64,000 bases of DNA from Pseudomonas argentinensis. Lineage in GTDB: Bacteria > Pseudomonadota > Gammaproteobacteria > Pseudomonadales > Pseudomonadaceae. A program made the translations under genes and the position numbers. Numbering within the stretch: the stretch's first letter is position 1; each line of letters opens with the position of its first letter. Under the pieces are notes generated by a model. It was given only the letters and a program-made list of their open reading frames with translations. It did no database searches and was not told where the DNA came from. The stretch is taken from contig NZ_CP056087.1 of NCBI RefSeq assembly GCF_001839655.2, positions 3,906,001 to 3,970,000 on the forward strand. Direction: 5' to 3'. Of the stretch, positions 1 to 9,190 are shown one piece after another.

Positions 1-24
1 CGGGGCTCGGCGATCGGCCAGCGC

Positions 25-378
25 TCAGGCAGTGGGGCGCTGGCGGCGATCCAGATTGCGACGGGTCCACATCATCTTGGCCGCGGTCGGGCTCACCGGC
101 GCACCGGTGAAGGTAGGCAGTTGACGGCGCACCCAGCGAGCACCGGCCCCCTTCCAGGAAATCTCGCCGCTGACCAGCTTTTGGTCACGCTCGAGCTCGT
201 GCGCCAGGGCACGCAACTCGTTCTGATCGACCACGGTATGGCGGTCGACAGCCCTACGCAGTTGAGTCGCGCCACCCTTGGCAACTGTCAGCAGAAATTT
301 TCCGTCCGGGCGCGGCGTCAGAGTGATCTCATGATTGGGCAGCGCAGACGCAAGCACTTCAATGGCAACAGCAGTCAT
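25..378 (-). CDS. Small protein of unknown function, paralogue of 6844-7185
   Basis: This 117-residue soluble protein has no signal peptide or membrane segment. I do not recognise the family. Its best support is the paralogue at 6844-7185. The two share a central DRKLVSGE/DQKLVSGE block, a WKGAGA motif and a nearly identical C-terminal segment (LPTFTGAPV followed by PTAAK, MW and RRNLD). The N-termini also correspond (TPRPDG in both). A GGGAG ribosome binding site lies just before the ATG. The rich positive charge near the C-terminus would suit nucleic-acid binding, but that is only inference. Confidence 0.75.
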   Translation of the reverse strand: MTAVAIEVLASALPNHEITLTPRPDGKFLLTVAKGGATQLRRAVDRHTVVDQNELRALAHELERDQKLVSGEISWKGAGARWVRRQLPTFTGAPVSPTAAKMMWTRRNLDRRQRPTA

Positions 379-713
379 CGGAAAACTCCCTTGGTGAATG
401 ACGATTTAACGTCACTCGTTATTGCACACTACATGCCAATCCAGGGAAGTCAGTGAACGCCTGTAAACAGGGCTTTTCAGACCACTTTCACAAACATCGA
501 TATTGCAAAGTGCAAGATGCAACTTCAGGGGCGCCGCATTTTGCATGCCATCAAAATACAACTACCGGAGATTATTCAGGCTCATGTATACGATGTCGCC
601 TGCCATTTATTTACAACACTTACAAATTGACAACAGGCTGCCTTTATATGGGCTGTGAAGGCCAGTCCTTACGGCAAGCCCGCCCCCAGGCGGCCCTGCC
701 GTTGGCAACCGGC
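379..713. other. Intergenic region, no gene seen
   Basis: This A+T-richer stretch of about 335 bp holds the upstream region of the minus-strand small gene and the 3' flank of the alcohol dehydrogenase gene. A hairpin with ACGGCA/TGCCGT arms lies near 670-703, just past the dehydrogenase stop, without a clear T run. No RNA gene or repeat was recognised. Confidence 0.4.
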
Positions 714-1880
714 TCAAGGTCGCAGGATGACCTTGCGGCAATCGTCCTCCTGCTTGTCGAACAGGCGATAACCTTCGGCCGCATCGGACAGATTCATGCG
801 ATGGCTGATGATGACCTCCGGTTGCAGCACGCCACTCTGGACGCGTTCCAGCAGATCAGGCAGCAGGCCATGCACATGGGTCTGGCCCATCTTGAAGGTC
901 AGCCCCTTGTCGAAGGCATCGCCGAACAGGAAACCATGGATGAAGCCTGCGTACACGCCGGGCACGCTTACCGTACCGCCACGCCGGACCGCAGCGATGC
1001 ACTGGCGCAGCGCCTTGCCGCTGCTGCCCTCGAGCTTGAGCTGGGTGAGCAGGGTTTCCGTGGCACTGCCCTTGGCTTCGAAGCCCACGGCATCGATGGC
1101 GGCGTCCACACCGCGGTAACCTTCGGTCTGCTCGATGATCGCCTCGGCCGGGTCATCGACCTTGTCGAAGTTGATCGGCACCACGCCATAGGTCGCCCGC
1201 GCATACTCGAGGCGGTACGGCTGGTTGTCGACCATGAAGATCTGCCTGGCGCCGAGCATCCGCGCACAGGCGGCGGCCATCAGCCCCACCGGGCCGGCGC
1301 CGTAGATGGCCACGCTGCTGCCCTCCTTCACCCCGCCATTGATCACCGCCTGGTAGCCGGTCGGCAGGATGTCGGTGAGAAACAGCACACGCTCGTCGTC
1401 GAGCTCATCGGGAATCTTGAACGGGCCGGCGTTGGCCTTGGGCACCCGCACCAGTTCGGCCTGGCCGCCGGGCATGCCGCCATACAAATGGCTGTAGCCG
1501 AACAGCGCGGCGCCGGAAGGAATCTGTTTCTTGTTGAGGATGGCGCCGCGGCCGTCGTTGGTGGTTTCACAGGCGGCATGCAGGTTCATGTCACAGAAGA
1601 AGCAATCGCCGCAGGCGATCACGAACGGCACGATCACCCGGTCGCCCTTGCTCACCGCGGTGACGGCGCTGCCGACTTCCTCGACGATACCCATGAATTC
1701 GTGGCCGAACACGTCGCCGTGTTTCACCTGGGGAATCTTGCCACGGTACAGGTGCAGGTCCGAGCCGCAGATCGCGGTAGCGGTCACCCGCAGAATGATG
1801 TCGTCCGGCTCCTGGATGACGGGGTCGGGTACGTTGTCGACGCGAACGTCGTGACTGCCATGGTAGGTCAATGCGCGCAT
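714..1880 (-). CDS. Zinc-dependent alcohol dehydrogenase (MDR family)
   Basis: This is a full-length medium-chain dehydrogenase of 388 residues, predicted to oxidise an alcohol or aldehyde adduct with NAD(P)+. The catalytic zinc ligands are visible as C38-G-S-D and G-H60-E61. The structural zinc loop is the C-x2-C-x2-C-x7-C cluster near residues 90-104. The nucleotide-binding GAGPVG lies near 186. A long insert after the Rossmann core resembles glutathione-independent formaldehyde dehydrogenases and their relatives, so formaldehyde or a short aldehyde is possible but unproven. The gene stands alone, facing the LacI regulator gene at 2095 across a 215-bp gap, and that regulator could act on both sides. 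Confidence 0.9.
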   Translation of the reverse strand: MRALTYHGSHDVRVDNVPDPVIQEPDDIILRVTATAICGSDLHLYRGKIPQVKHGDVFGHEFMGIVEEVGSAVTAVSKGDRVIVPFVIACGDCFFCDMNLHAACETTNDGRGAILNKKQIPSGAALFGYSHLYGGMPGGQAELVRVPKANAGPFKIPDELDDERVLFLTDILPTGYQAVINGGVKEGSSVAIYGAGPVGLMAAACARMLGARQIFMVDNQPYRLEYARATYGVVPINFDKVDDPAEAIIEQTEGYRGVDAAIDAVGFEAKGSATETLLTQLKLEGSSGKALRQCIAAVRRGGTVSVPGVYAGFIHGFLFGDAFDKGLTFKMGQTHVHGLLPDLLERVQSGVLQPEVIISHRMNLSDAAEGYRLFDKQEDDCRKVILRP

Positions 1881-2094
1881 GCTGCTCTCCAGAACGAGGG
1901 TTGGGTGCCTGTTCTAAATACCGAGGAAGCGCCGATTCCTTTAGTTCAGCCGCAGGGATGAGTGGCCGCTTGCAGCATGTCGAGCGCATGCAAGCCCCGC
2001 TGCCCAGCGCCTGCCCCGCGACCCCAGCCCAGTACGCGCCGCCAGCCGCCGACTTGCTACTATCGCCCGCTACCCACCCCGCGCGAGGACGCCC

Positions 2095-3132
2095 ATGAGC
2101 GATGACCGTTCCACCCGCACGCGTTCGAGCCTGACAGTGGGCAAGGCACCGACCCTGGCAGACGTCGCCAAGGTCGCCGGGGTGTCGCCGATCACCGTGT
2201 CGCGCACCCTCAACCAGCCAGAGATCGTGCGCGCCGAGCTGCGCGAAAAGGTCTTTCGCGCCGTGCAGCAGACCGGCTACCTGCCGGCGATGCTCACCGC
2301 CCCCAGCGCGCAGCGCAGCCGGCTGGTTTCCCTGCTGGTGCCGACCGTGGCCAACTCGATCTTCGCCGACACCGTGCAGGCGCTGATCGGCACCCTCACC
2401 GAAGCCGGCCACGAAACCCTGATCGGGCTGACCAACTACAGCGCCGAGCGCGAGGAACAGCTGCTCGACACCATCCTGCGCCGCCGTCCCGACGGCATCG
2501 TGCTTACCGGCACGTTGCACACCAAGGCCAGCCGCACGCGCCTGTCGCGCTCGGGCATCGCCATCGTCGAATCCTGGGACCTGGCGCCACGCCCGCTGGA
2601 CATGCTGGTGGGCTTTTCCCACGAAGCGGTCGGCGCCGCCATCGCCCGCTACCTGACGGCCAAGGGCTACCGGCGTTTCGCCGTGTTGACCCTGGACGAC
2701 CCCCGTGGCCAGCGGCGCTGCGACAGCCTGGTCGAGGAACTGGCCCGCCAGGGCGTCGCCGATGGGCCCCGGGTGGTGCTGCCACCACCGGCGACGGTCG
2801 ATCTGGGCCGCGAGGGGCTACGGCGCCTGCTGACCGCCGGCGAGCGCCCCGAGGTGCTGGTGTGCAGCTCCGACACCCTCGCCCATGGCGTGCTGGTGGA
2901 AGCCGCCGAGCACGGCATCCGGGTGCCCGACGACCTGGCGGTGATGGGTTTTGGCGACCTGAACATCGCGGCGCACCTGCAGCCGTCGCTTTCCACGGTG
3001 CGCGTCAACGGCGCCGAGATCGGCCTGCAGGCGGCGCACGCCCTGCTGCAGCGCCTCGACCATCCCCACGAAGAGCCGGTGAAGGTGCGCATCGATACGG
3101 GCTTCAGCATCGTCGAGCGACAGAGCGCTTGA
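2095..3132 (+). CDS. LacI-family transcriptional regulator
   Basis: This is a 345-residue DNA-binding repressor of the LacI/GalR family. The N-terminal helix-turn-helix and hinge start near residue 20 (TLADVAKVAGVSPITVSRTL). A periplasmic-binding-protein-like sensor domain covers about 75-340. GAGGA precedes the ATG. It lies directly upstream of the acid-sugar dehydratase gene at 3415 in the same direction. The gap holds the perfect palindrome TGATTAGCTAATCA (3326-3339). The likely role is control of hexarate or hexuronate use, with a sugar acid as inducer (inference from the neighbour). GntR-type gluconate repressors of this family have a similar organisation. Confidence 0.9.
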   Translation: MSDDRSTRTRSSLTVGKAPTLADVAKVAGVSPITVSRTLNQPEIVRAELREKVFRAVQQTGYLPAMLTAPSAQRSRLVSLLVPTVANSIFADTVQALIGTLTEAGHETLIGLTNYSAEREEQLLDTILRRRPDGIVLTGTLHTKASRTRLSRSGIAIVESWDLAPRPLDMLVGFSHEAVGAAIARYLTAKGYRRFAVLTLDDPRGQRRCDSLVEELARQGVADGPRVVLPPPATVDLGREGLRRLLTAGERPEVLVCSSDTLAHGVLVEAAEHGIRVPDDLAVMGFGDLNIAAHLQPSLSTVRVNGAEIGLQAAHALLQRLDHPHEEPVKVRIDTGFSIVERQSA

Positions 3133-3184
3133 GAGCCGACTCATATTTCCAGCCCGACTTCAGTGCTTGGCTGATTGCGGGCGG

Positions 3185-3270
3185 GAGCAGCCGCAAGCTG
3201 CAAGCTCCATGCTACAAGCAGTCCGCAGTGCTCTAGCTTCTTCTTGCAGCTTGAGGCTTGCGGGTTGAAG
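3185..3270. repeat. Imperfect inverted repeat downstream of the LacI-type gene
   Basis: The arms CCGCAAGCTGCAAGCT and, about 40 bases on, CTTGCAGCTTGAGGCTTGCGG in reverse orientation can fold into a long imperfect hairpin. AAGCTGCAAGCT-type palindromes are frequent between Pseudomonas genes. It may end the regulator transcript or act as a transcription attenuator before the dehydratase gene. Confidence 0.45.
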
Positions 3271-3325
3271 CTCAATGCCCGCTCCTGCCTTATTGCAGTC
3301 CTGAAGCCCCGCCCAATCGCTTGAA

Positions 3326-3339
3326 TGATTAGCTAATCA
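3326..3339. promoter_or_regulatory. Candidate operator upstream of the sugar-acid dehydratase gene
   Basis: TGATTAGCTAATCA is a perfect 14-bp palindrome about 75 bp before the dehydratase start. LacI-family proteins bind palindromes of this length, and a gene for one ends 194 bp upstream. The pairing is inferred. Confidence 0.45.
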
Positions 3340-3414
3340 GCCTAACGTCCGCCTTCACGCCAGCGCTTGCATCACCTGGCGGCCCCAACAAGAACGTCAA
3401 GCGAGGTAATCCAC

Positions 3415-4575
3415 ATGAGTGAACACACCCTCCCCCAAGGCAGCGCCGACCAGGATCAGATCGCCTTGGTGCGCATCGCCTCGGTGTTTCTGCCCCTGGC
3501 CAACCCGATCAGCGATGCCAAGGTGCTGACCGGCCGGCAGAAGCCGATGACCGAGATCGCCATGCTGTTCGTGGAGATCGAGAGCAAGGACGGCCATCGC
3601 GGCCTGGGCTTCAGCTACTCGAAACGCGCCGGCGGGCCCGGCCAGTTCGCCCATGCCCGGGAGATCGCCCCGGCGCTGCTCGGCGAGAACCCCAGCGACA
3701 TCCAGAAACTCTGGACCAAACTGTGCTGGGCCGGCGCCTCGGTGGGCCGCAGCGGCCTGTCGACCCAGGCCATCGGCGCCTTCGACGTGGCCCTGTGGGA
3801 CCTGAAAGCCAGGCGCGCCAACCTGTCCCTGGCCCGCCTGCTCGGCGCCCAGCGCGACTCGGTGCGCTGCTACAACACCTCCGGGGGCTTCCTGCACACG
3901 CCACTGGATCAGCTGAAGGTCAACACCGACCTGTCTCGGGAGAAAGGCATCGGCGGCATCAAGCTGAAAGTCGGCCAGCCCGACGCGGCTCTCGACCTGC
4001 ACCGTGTCGCCACCATCCGTCAGCACCTGGGTGACGATTTCCCGCTGATGGTCGACGCCAACCAGCAATGGGATCGCCCCACTGCCCAGCGCATGTGCCG
4101 GCGCTTCGAAGAGTTTAACCTGGTATGGATCGAGGAGCCGCTGGACTGCTACGACGCCGAGGGCCACGCCGCCCTGGCCGGCGCATTCGACACCCCGATC
4201 GCCACCGGCGAGATGCTCACCAGCGTCGCCGAGCACGCCGAGTTCATCAAAATCCGTGGCGCCGACTACCTGATGCCCGATGCGCCGCGGGTGGGCGGCA
4301 TCACCCCGTTCCTGAAGATCGCCGCCATGGCCGAACAGGCCGGGCTGATGCTCGCCCCCCACTTCGCCATGGAATTGCACGTGCACCTGGCCGCCACCTA
4401 CCCCTCCGAGCCTTGGGTGGAGCATTTCGAATGGCTCGAGCCGCTGTTCAATGAGCGCCTGGAAACCCGCGACGGCCGCATGCGGGTGCCGAACCGCCCT
4501 GGCCTGGGCCTCTCGCTCAGCGAGCGGGTGGCCGGCTGGACCGCCCAGCAGGCAGAGTTCGGCAGGCGCGCCTGA
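3415..4575 (+). CDS. Enolase-superfamily acid-sugar dehydratase, L-talarate/galactarate type
   Basis: This cytoplasmic enzyme belongs to the mandelate racemase/muconate lactonising branch and has 386 residues from the chosen ATG. The barrel residues are in place: K183-L-K185, metal ligands D214, E240 (in EEPLD) and E266 (in ATGE), and general-acid/base H316 in PHFAME. The Lys/His pair and the PHFAME context match L-talarate/galactarate dehydratases, which dehydrate hexarates to 5-keto-4-deoxy-D-glucarate. The exact substrate cannot be fixed from sequence. The frame is open from 3367, but ATG 3415 follows GCGAGGT and begins the conserved part. The regulator gene upstream and the palindrome at 3326 suggest substrate-induced expression. 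Confidence 0.85.
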   Translation: MSEHTLPQGSADQDQIALVRIASVFLPLANPISDAKVLTGRQKPMTEIAMLFVEIESKDGHRGLGFSYSKRAGGPGQFAHAREIAPALLGENPSDIQKLWTKLCWAGASVGRSGLSTQAIGAFDVALWDLKARRANLSLARLLGAQRDSVRCYNTSGGFLHTPLDQLKVNTDLSREKGIGGIKLKVGQPDAALDLHRVATIRQHLGDDFPLMVDANQQWDRPTAQRMCRRFEEFNLVWIEEPLDCYDAEGHAALAGAFDTPIATGEMLTSVAEHAEFIKIRGADYLMPDAPRVGGITPFLKIAAMAEQAGLMLAPHFAMELHVHLAATYPSEPWVEHFEWLEPLFNERLETRDGRMRVPNRPGLGLSLSERVAGWTAQQAEFGRRA

Positions 4576-4832
4576 CGCCTTGCCCTTAGGGAAAGCCGCT
4601 ATCGGCACGGCGTCGGCAGCGGTATTTTAGCAAAGGTGGATTGACGTCATTTTTTTGTATGCTGAGCTCTTTATCCGCAACATGGGAGGCACTACACTGC
4701 GCGCCCTCGCGGGGTCTTGTGCGAATCTCGCGCGTAACGTCGGCGAACCAGGCGCTTTTTTAGTTAAAGGTTCCGCCCGGCCGGTCGAAGTAATAAAAAT
4801 TCCAAGGATTTTTCTCTGCCAGGAGCTGCAGC

Positions 4833-6632
4833 ATGCAGTCGTTGAAGTCGCTGTACGATTCGATCGAGATGCACTTTTTCGATACCCTGACCAAGAAATT
4901 ATCCAGCCTGTTCCTGCTGGTGCTGGTCAGCGGCCTGCTGGTCTGGGTGGCCCTCAGCCTGCGGGCCGACATCGTGCAACTGCTGCACGGTGCGCAACTC
5001 GACCCGGTGCTGCTCAAGCAGGTCGAAGGCAAGCTCGACACCCTCGGCACCGCCCTGGCGCTCAGCGCGATCTTCACCCTGGGCATGGTCAGCTTCATGG
5101 TCTGGTATTTCCGCCACCTGATCGTGCGCCCGGTCGACAACATGACCCGCGCCCTGGAAGAAATCGCCAGCGGTGAAGGCGACCTGTCCCGCGACCTGCC
5201 CCTGCTCACCCACGATGAAATCCGCACCCTGGCAAGCACCTGCAACCGCTTCCTGGCCAAGCAGCGCGAGATCATCAGCAACGTGCAGGCGCTGACCGTA
5301 CAAATCGCCGTCGAGTCCGCCCGTTCGCTGAAGAACATCAGCGACTCCAGCGACAGCGCCACCCACCAGGCACGCTTCGCCAACGAAGTGATGAGCGAGA
5401 GCAACAGTGCGGTGGGCCGCATCGAAGAGGTGTCGCAGCAGACCCAGGCGATCTCCGGCACCACCGCCCACAACCTGAGCATGGCCCAGGACTCCTACGC
5501 CGAACTGCTGGAAGTCACCGGCAACATCAGCGCCATTTCCACCAGCCTCAACGAATTCAGCACCCTGGTCTCGGCGCTCAACGAGCGTTCCTCGAATATC
5601 AAGTCGGTGGTCGGCCTGATCCAGCAGATTTCCTCGCAGACCAACCTGCTGGCCCTCAACGCGGCCATCGAAGCGGCCCGTGCCGGGGAAAGCGGCCGCG
5701 GCTTCGCGGTTGTCGCCGACGAGGTTCGCACCCTGGCGCAGAACGTCAGCCGCGCCACGGGCGACATCTCGCAGAACATCGACGCCATGCTCAAGGAAGT
5801 CAGCACCACCCACGAGCAGACCGCGCGCATCAGCCAGAGCGCCCGGGAAACCCAGGTGGTGGTGGAAAGGGCCACCGGTCACTTCGAGACCATGATCAGC
5901 GATTTCGAATCCACCAACGGCAAGCTGGCGGAGATCGCCGAGCACATCCAGCAGGTGGCCGACGCCAATACCGGTATCAATGACCGCGTCACCCAGATCC
6001 ATGCCGACAGCCAGGCCATCGACCAGCGCATGCAGCGGTCAGCCACGGCCACCCGCGACCTGTCCGCCGTTGCCGAGCGGGTGCAAACGCTGCTGGGCCG
6101 CTTCGTGCTCGGCGAGGGCGAACTCGATGCCGCCATCACCCGCGCCACACAGTGCCGCGACGCCCTGCAGGCGCGCCTGGCGACACTGCAGCGCGAAGGC
6201 GTCAACCTGTTCGACCAGAACTACAAGCTGATTCCCAATACCGACCCGAAGCAGTACATGACGGGCTACACCGAGCGCTTCGCGCAAATCTGCCAGGAAG
6301 AGATCGACCGGCTGACCAAGGGTACCCACGGCGGCATCGTGACCTTTATCGTCGACACCAGGGGCTATTGCCCGGTGAACAACAGCTGGGTGTCGAAAGC
6401 GCCGACGGGTGATCGCGCCGTCGACCTGCCGGTGTGCCGCAACAAGCGCATGTTTTCCGACCCGGTGGGCCTGCGCGCGGCGAGCAACACCCAGCGCTTC
6501 CTGCTGCAGACCTATCTGCGCGACACCGGCGAGATCATGACCGAGATCGACGTGCCGTTCTTCTTCGAGGGCCGCCACTGGGGCAACATGCGCATGGGCT
6601 TCGATGCCTCGCGCCTGCTGGGCAAATCCTAG
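4833..6632 (+). CDS. Methyl-accepting chemotaxis protein with C-terminal extra domain
   Basis: This 599-residue chemoreceptor has two membrane segments near 24-43 and 73-94. Only about 30 residues lie between them, so there is no periplasmic ligand domain. A HAMP-like linker follows ([16 protein letters not shown]), then a coiled-coil signalling domain with the hairpin [20 protein letters not shown] near 267-290. About 170 residues follow the signalling domain (roughly 430-599), ending in an extended beta-rich stretch ([20 protein letters not shown]). The sensor is therefore probably this cytoplasmic C-terminal domain, the reverse of the usual order. AGGAG precedes ATG 4833. No chemotaxis genes adjoin it. 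The ligand is unknown. Confidence 0.92.
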   Translation: MQSLKSLYDSIEMHFFDTLTKKLSSLFLLVLVSGLLVWVALSLRADIVQLLHGAQLDPVLLKQVEGKLDTLGTALALSAIFTLGMVSFMVWYFRHLIVRPVDNMTRALEEIASGEGDLSRDLPLLTHDEIRTLASTCNRFLAKQREIISNVQALTVQIAVESARSLKNISDSSDSATHQARFANEVMSESNSAVGRIEEVSQQTQAISGTTAHNLSMAQDSYAELLEVTGNISAISTSLNEFSTLVSALNERSSNIKSVVGLIQQISSQTNLLALNAAIEAARAGESGRGFAVVADEVRTLAQNVSRATGDISQNIDAMLKEVSTTHEQTARISQSARETQVVVERATGHFETMISDFESTNGKLAEIAEHIQQVADANTGINDRVTQIHADSQAIDQRMQRSATATRDLSAVAERVQTLLGRFVLGEGELDAAITRATQCRDALQARLATLQREGVNLFDQNYKLIPNTDPKQYMTGYTERFAQICQEEIDRLTKGTHGGIVTFIVDTRGYCPVNNSWVSKAPTGDRAVDLPVCRNKRMFSDPVGLRAASNTQRFLLQTYLRDTGEIMTEIDVPFFFEGRHWGNMRMGFDASRLLGKS

Positions 6633-6690
6633 GTTCGGGCTCGCCTCATCGAGACGGGCCCGCAGCTGCGGAATAAAGCGCTGCAGTTCA

Positions 6691-6776
6691 CAGGGCGGGC
6701 TCTGGAGCGAAGCGAACAGTCCACCAACTCCCGACACAACGGCAACGCCGTACTGCTTCGCACATATGCCCTACCG
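6691..6776. repeat. Degenerate REPIN copy
   Basis: This is a decayed member of the family best seen at 55505-55610. It keeps AGGGCGGGCTC, the block AGCGAACAGTCCACC, CGCCGTACTGCTTCGC and the terminal GCCCTAC. Confidence 0.6.
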
Positions 6777-6798
6777 TGCTGGCCAGCACTCATGGCCC

Positions 6799-6826
6799 AA
6801 AAAAAGCCCCGCCGATGCGGGGCTTT
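6799..6826 (-). terminator. Rho-independent terminator of the 6844-7185 gene
   Basis: On the minus strand AAAGCCCCGC, loop ATCG, GCGGGGCTTT is followed by a run of T. It lies 18 bp past the stop codon of the small gene. Confidence 0.85.
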
Positions 6827-6843
6827 CTCGGCGGCCTTTGCAC

Positions 6844-7185
6844 TCAAAGCACGGCGTCCAGATTGCGACGCGACCACATCAGCTTGGCAGCGGTCGGGTT
6901 GACCGGGGCGCCGGTGAAGGTCGGCAACTTGCGCGACACCCACTGTGCGCCGGCGCCTTTCCAGTTCACTTCGCCACTGACCAGCTTGCGATCACGAAGG
7001 ATCTCACGTTCGAGGGCGCGAGCGCCGTCCGCGGTATCCACGGCCATCCTGTCGACCGCCTTGAGGAAAATAGCCTCGCCCTCCTTGCTGATGCTCAGCA
7101 GGTACATGCCATCCGGGCGCGGGGTAATGGAAACCGTATGATCCGGCAGTGCGATGCTCAGTTGGTCGAGAGTGGCAGTGTTCAT
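6844..7185 (-). CDS. Small protein of unknown function, paralogue of 25-378
   Basis: This 113-residue soluble protein is clearly related over its whole length to the product of 25-378. Shared segments include TPRPDG, AVDR, DRKLVSGEV, WKGAGAQWV, LPTFTGAPV and RRNLD. It has its own terminator and a long A+T-rich upstream region, so it is probably transcribed alone. The two copies lie 6.5 kb apart on the same strand and differ enough that the duplication is not recent. Function is unknown, and conservation of the C-terminal half suggests that is the working part. Confidence 0.8.
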   Translation of the reverse strand: MNTATLDQLSIALPDHTVSITPRPDGMYLLSISKEGEAIFLKAVDRMAVDTADGARALEREILRDRKLVSGEVNWKGAGAQWVSRKLPTFTGAPVNPTAAKLMWSRRNLDAVL

Positions 7186-7599
7186 CGGCTGATCCTTTTA
7201 TTGCATTGCAGGCAGATGTTCAGAGATGCCACTGGACAAGTGCATCACATATGCCAACTTCGCTTTCGGATGAAAATCGCCGGTTTTACTGAGCATCGTG
7301 CCGCTTACGCTTGTGCGGTTTTCTTGCACTTTGCATGAAGTGTTTTTATTGCACGGGCATCGTGCACGCTTTAATTAAACACAGTGCCCATACAATTTCA
7401 AAAGGCCACTATGGCCGACCATCTTTTCAAGCGAACTTAATCACCCACCCGTATTTCGAAATAAAACAGAGCCCGTGCCCTGTACCGCCTCGGGGCGTTT
7501 GGCAACCGATGGCCAAATCGTCAGCGACGCCTCCCCACGTCCTATTTAACTTTTGCGAACTCTAGTTTCAGGGTTCGCCGCAACGACAGGAGATCTGCC
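7186..7599. other. Intergenic region with upstream sequences of two divergent small genes
   Basis: This 414-bp gap is A+T-richer than its surroundings and lies between divergently transcribed small genes. Promoters for both are expected here. No convincing operator, repeat or further gene was recognised. Confidence 0.4.
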
Positions 7600-7824
7600 A
7601 TGAGCGATCCTTCCATGCTTTTCTGGCTTGGCGCATTCGTCGTTATCGCCTTCGTTGACCTGGTCACCATCATGAACCTGTGGCGCAGCGAGAAGAGCCA
7701 GAACACTCGGCTGCTCTGGGCACTGGTAATCGTGCTGCTGCCGGTAATCGGTTTGATCATCTGGGGTTTTGCAGGCCCGCGTGGCATGCCGAAACCGCCG
7801 ACTTCACCGGAGCAAAGTAAATAA
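7600..7824 (+). CDS. Small membrane protein of the PLDc N-terminal type
   Basis: This 74-residue protein has two hydrophobic helices (about 7-26 and 38-58) separated by a short charged loop containing NLWRSEKSQNTRLLW. A VLLPVIGLIIW-type second helix and a polar tail follow. This matches the short PLDc_N domain found as an isolated two-helix protein or at the N-terminus of cardiolipin synthases. Alone it is not an enzyme. It is probably an inner-membrane accessory or stress-related protein (inference). AGGAG lies 8 bases before the ATG. Confidence 0.8.
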   Translation: MSDPSMLFWLGAFVVIAFVDLVTIMNLWRSEKSQNTRLLWALVIVLLPVIGLIIWGFAGPRGMPKPPTSPEQSK

Positions 7825-7906
7825 TTAAAACCCTTATTGAATTGACAAGCGCGTCCGGGCCGACACTAATAGCCGCTACAAAGGAGTAATACCGAGAGCA
7901 ATATCT

Positions 7907-8182
7907 GTGGCAACGATTAAATTCCTGGACGCCGCTAAGTTGCTGTACAACTATTTCCAACCACTTGTTGTACAGGTGTCATTGGAGTCGCCTAGCCGAA
8001 TGGTGGTGCGACTGTCGGAAACGGATTCAACCACCTCCTTCGAAGTTCGCGATATCCCATGCAGCACATCGCTGACTCCGATGGAGGTTTTCGCCATCAT
8101 CGAGCGGATCGAAGCGTACATCCACCGCGAAAGGCCCGAGCTTTACAAACGCCATTGCGTGAACCAGTTGCGCCTGCCTTGA
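7907..8182 (+). CDS. Small hypothetical protein (DUF1652-like pattern)
   Basis: This 91-residue soluble protein starts at GTG, the only start codon available at the head of the frame. GAGAG lies about 8 bases upstream and a better AAGGAG about 20 bases upstream. The N-terminal FxP element, central beta hairpin and final amphipathic helix (EVFAIIERIEAYIHRER) resemble the short DUF1652 proteins common in Pseudomonas. The assignment is tentative and no function is known. Confidence 0.6.
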   Translation: MATIKFLDAAKLLYNYFQPLVVQVSLESPSRMVVRLSETDSTTSFEVRDIPCSTSLTPMEVFAIIERIEAYIHRERPELYKRHCVNQLRLP

Positions 8183-8185
8183 GAC

Positions 8186-8623
8186 TCACGCCTGGGGCTC
8201 GCGTTGGCGATCCTGGTAGACGGCATCGAGTAGCACCACCAGTTCGGCTGCCGAGGGCACGGTACGACCGCCCAGCTCGTCCTGCACCGAAGCCTCCACG
8301 CTCCTGGTGACCAGCCCAAAGCGGTTCAACGCACCGGTCAGCGCCTGATCATCCAGTCCTTGCTGGTTGAGGACGCGCATCAAGCTGTCCCAGACGTCAC
8401 GCAGATCGGGCTGGTGGTCACGGCCATCGGGCCAGGGGTGACCTACGCGCGGCTCGGGGCGCATCTCTGCCACGGTCACCTCCCCTTCGTAGGCACGCAC
8501 CGAGCCGCCCTTCTCGGCCACCCGCGCATCGCGTGAAGCACGGTTCCAGGCGGCCTGTGCCAGCGCTGGCGAGGTGGTCGTGCACTGCAGCTCGTCATCG
8601 AGATAAATCCTGAATTCGCCCAT
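8186..8623 (-). CDS. Hypothetical protein, 145 residues
   Basis: The frame is open from a GTG at 8635, but ATG 8623 has GGAG six bases upstream and begins the natural sequence MGEFRIYLDDE. The first 60 residues look like a small beta/alpha unit (FRIYLDDELQ, then a helix rich in Ala and Arg). The C-terminal half is helical (SLMRVLNQQGLDD, AAELVVLLDAVYQDR). There is no signal peptide or membrane helix. Its stop lies 3 bp from the stop of the opposing gene at 7907-8182, so the two converge. I do not recognise the family. Confidence 0.65.
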   Translation of the reverse strand: MGEFRIYLDDELQCTTTSPALAQAAWNRASRDARVAEKGGSVRAYEGEVTVAEMRPEPRVGHPWPDGRDHQPDLRDVWDSLMRVLNQQGLDDQALTGALNRFGLVTRSVEASVQDELGGRTVPSAAELVVLLDAVYQDRQREPQA

Positions 8624-8840
8624 GTCGTTCTCCACATGATTAGTGACTGTCGCTGCATTCGATTCGGCCGGCGCTCAGGGATTCAGGTTTTCTAGCGTTC
8701 GGAAGCCACCAAACCTGCATGCCTGAAGCATCCGGATACAAGCGTCGATTGTGCGAACTCAACGGCCGGTCGCGGCCTCGTAACTATCAAGGGCTGCCTG
8801 ATCAGCCCCTCTGACTATCCAGCCAAAAAGGAAAGCGCCC

Positions 8841-9059
8841 ATGAGCCAGACGCCAATCAACCCGACACCACCGAACAGCCCGGCCAAAGATGTGCAAGGC
8901 GACAACGTCAACGTGGTGAAAAAGGAAAACCAGCGCCCTGGGGAGAAGACCGAAGCCGTGGATCGGGCGATCACCCCCACCTCGATCAAGACCAAGGAAC
9001 AGGAAGCGGAAAAGATCAAGCAGGCATCGGAACAGGCCCGCCGCAAGCTCGACGAATAA
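8841..9059 (+). CDS. Small hydrophilic hypothetical protein
   Basis: This 72-residue, highly charged and proline-rich protein has an N-terminal PINPTPPNSP stretch and a C-terminal helical region rich in Lys, Glu and Gln (KTKEQEAEKIKQASEQARR). It lacks hydrophobic segments and is probably largely disordered. AAAGGAAAG precedes the ATG. Such short, charged proteins are often stress-induced in Pseudomonas, but nothing here shows that directly. Confidence 0.6.
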   Translation: MSQTPINPTPPNSPAKDVQGDNVNVVKKENQRPGEKTEAVDRAITPTSIKTKEQEAEKIKQASEQARRKLDE

Positions 9060-9190
9060 GCGGGGCAGAAGGGGCTCCCCGCAAGCGTGTGGGAGCCTCC
9101 ACTCGGCGCGTGGCGCGTGTACCTCGTGCTCGGGGCAACACCGCTATCGATCCCGCCAGGGCGGCGCCTTTCGCGCAAACGCGTGGCGGG

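Noticed and set aside
453..1961. Long plus-strand open frame of 502 codons
   Set aside because: It lies opposite the alcohol dehydrogenase gene, is rich in His, Ala and Arg in the pattern of a mirrored high-G+C gene, and has no ribosome binding site or recognisable domain.
4765..4791. Possible flagellar sigma-28 promoter before the chemoreceptor gene
   Set aside because: TAAA is present, but the -10 part matches GCCGATAA at only about half of its positions.
4655..5176. Open frame overlapping the chemoreceptor start
   Set aside because: It runs into the chemoreceptor gene in another frame and shows no domain. AGGAG and the membrane helices support the start at 4833.
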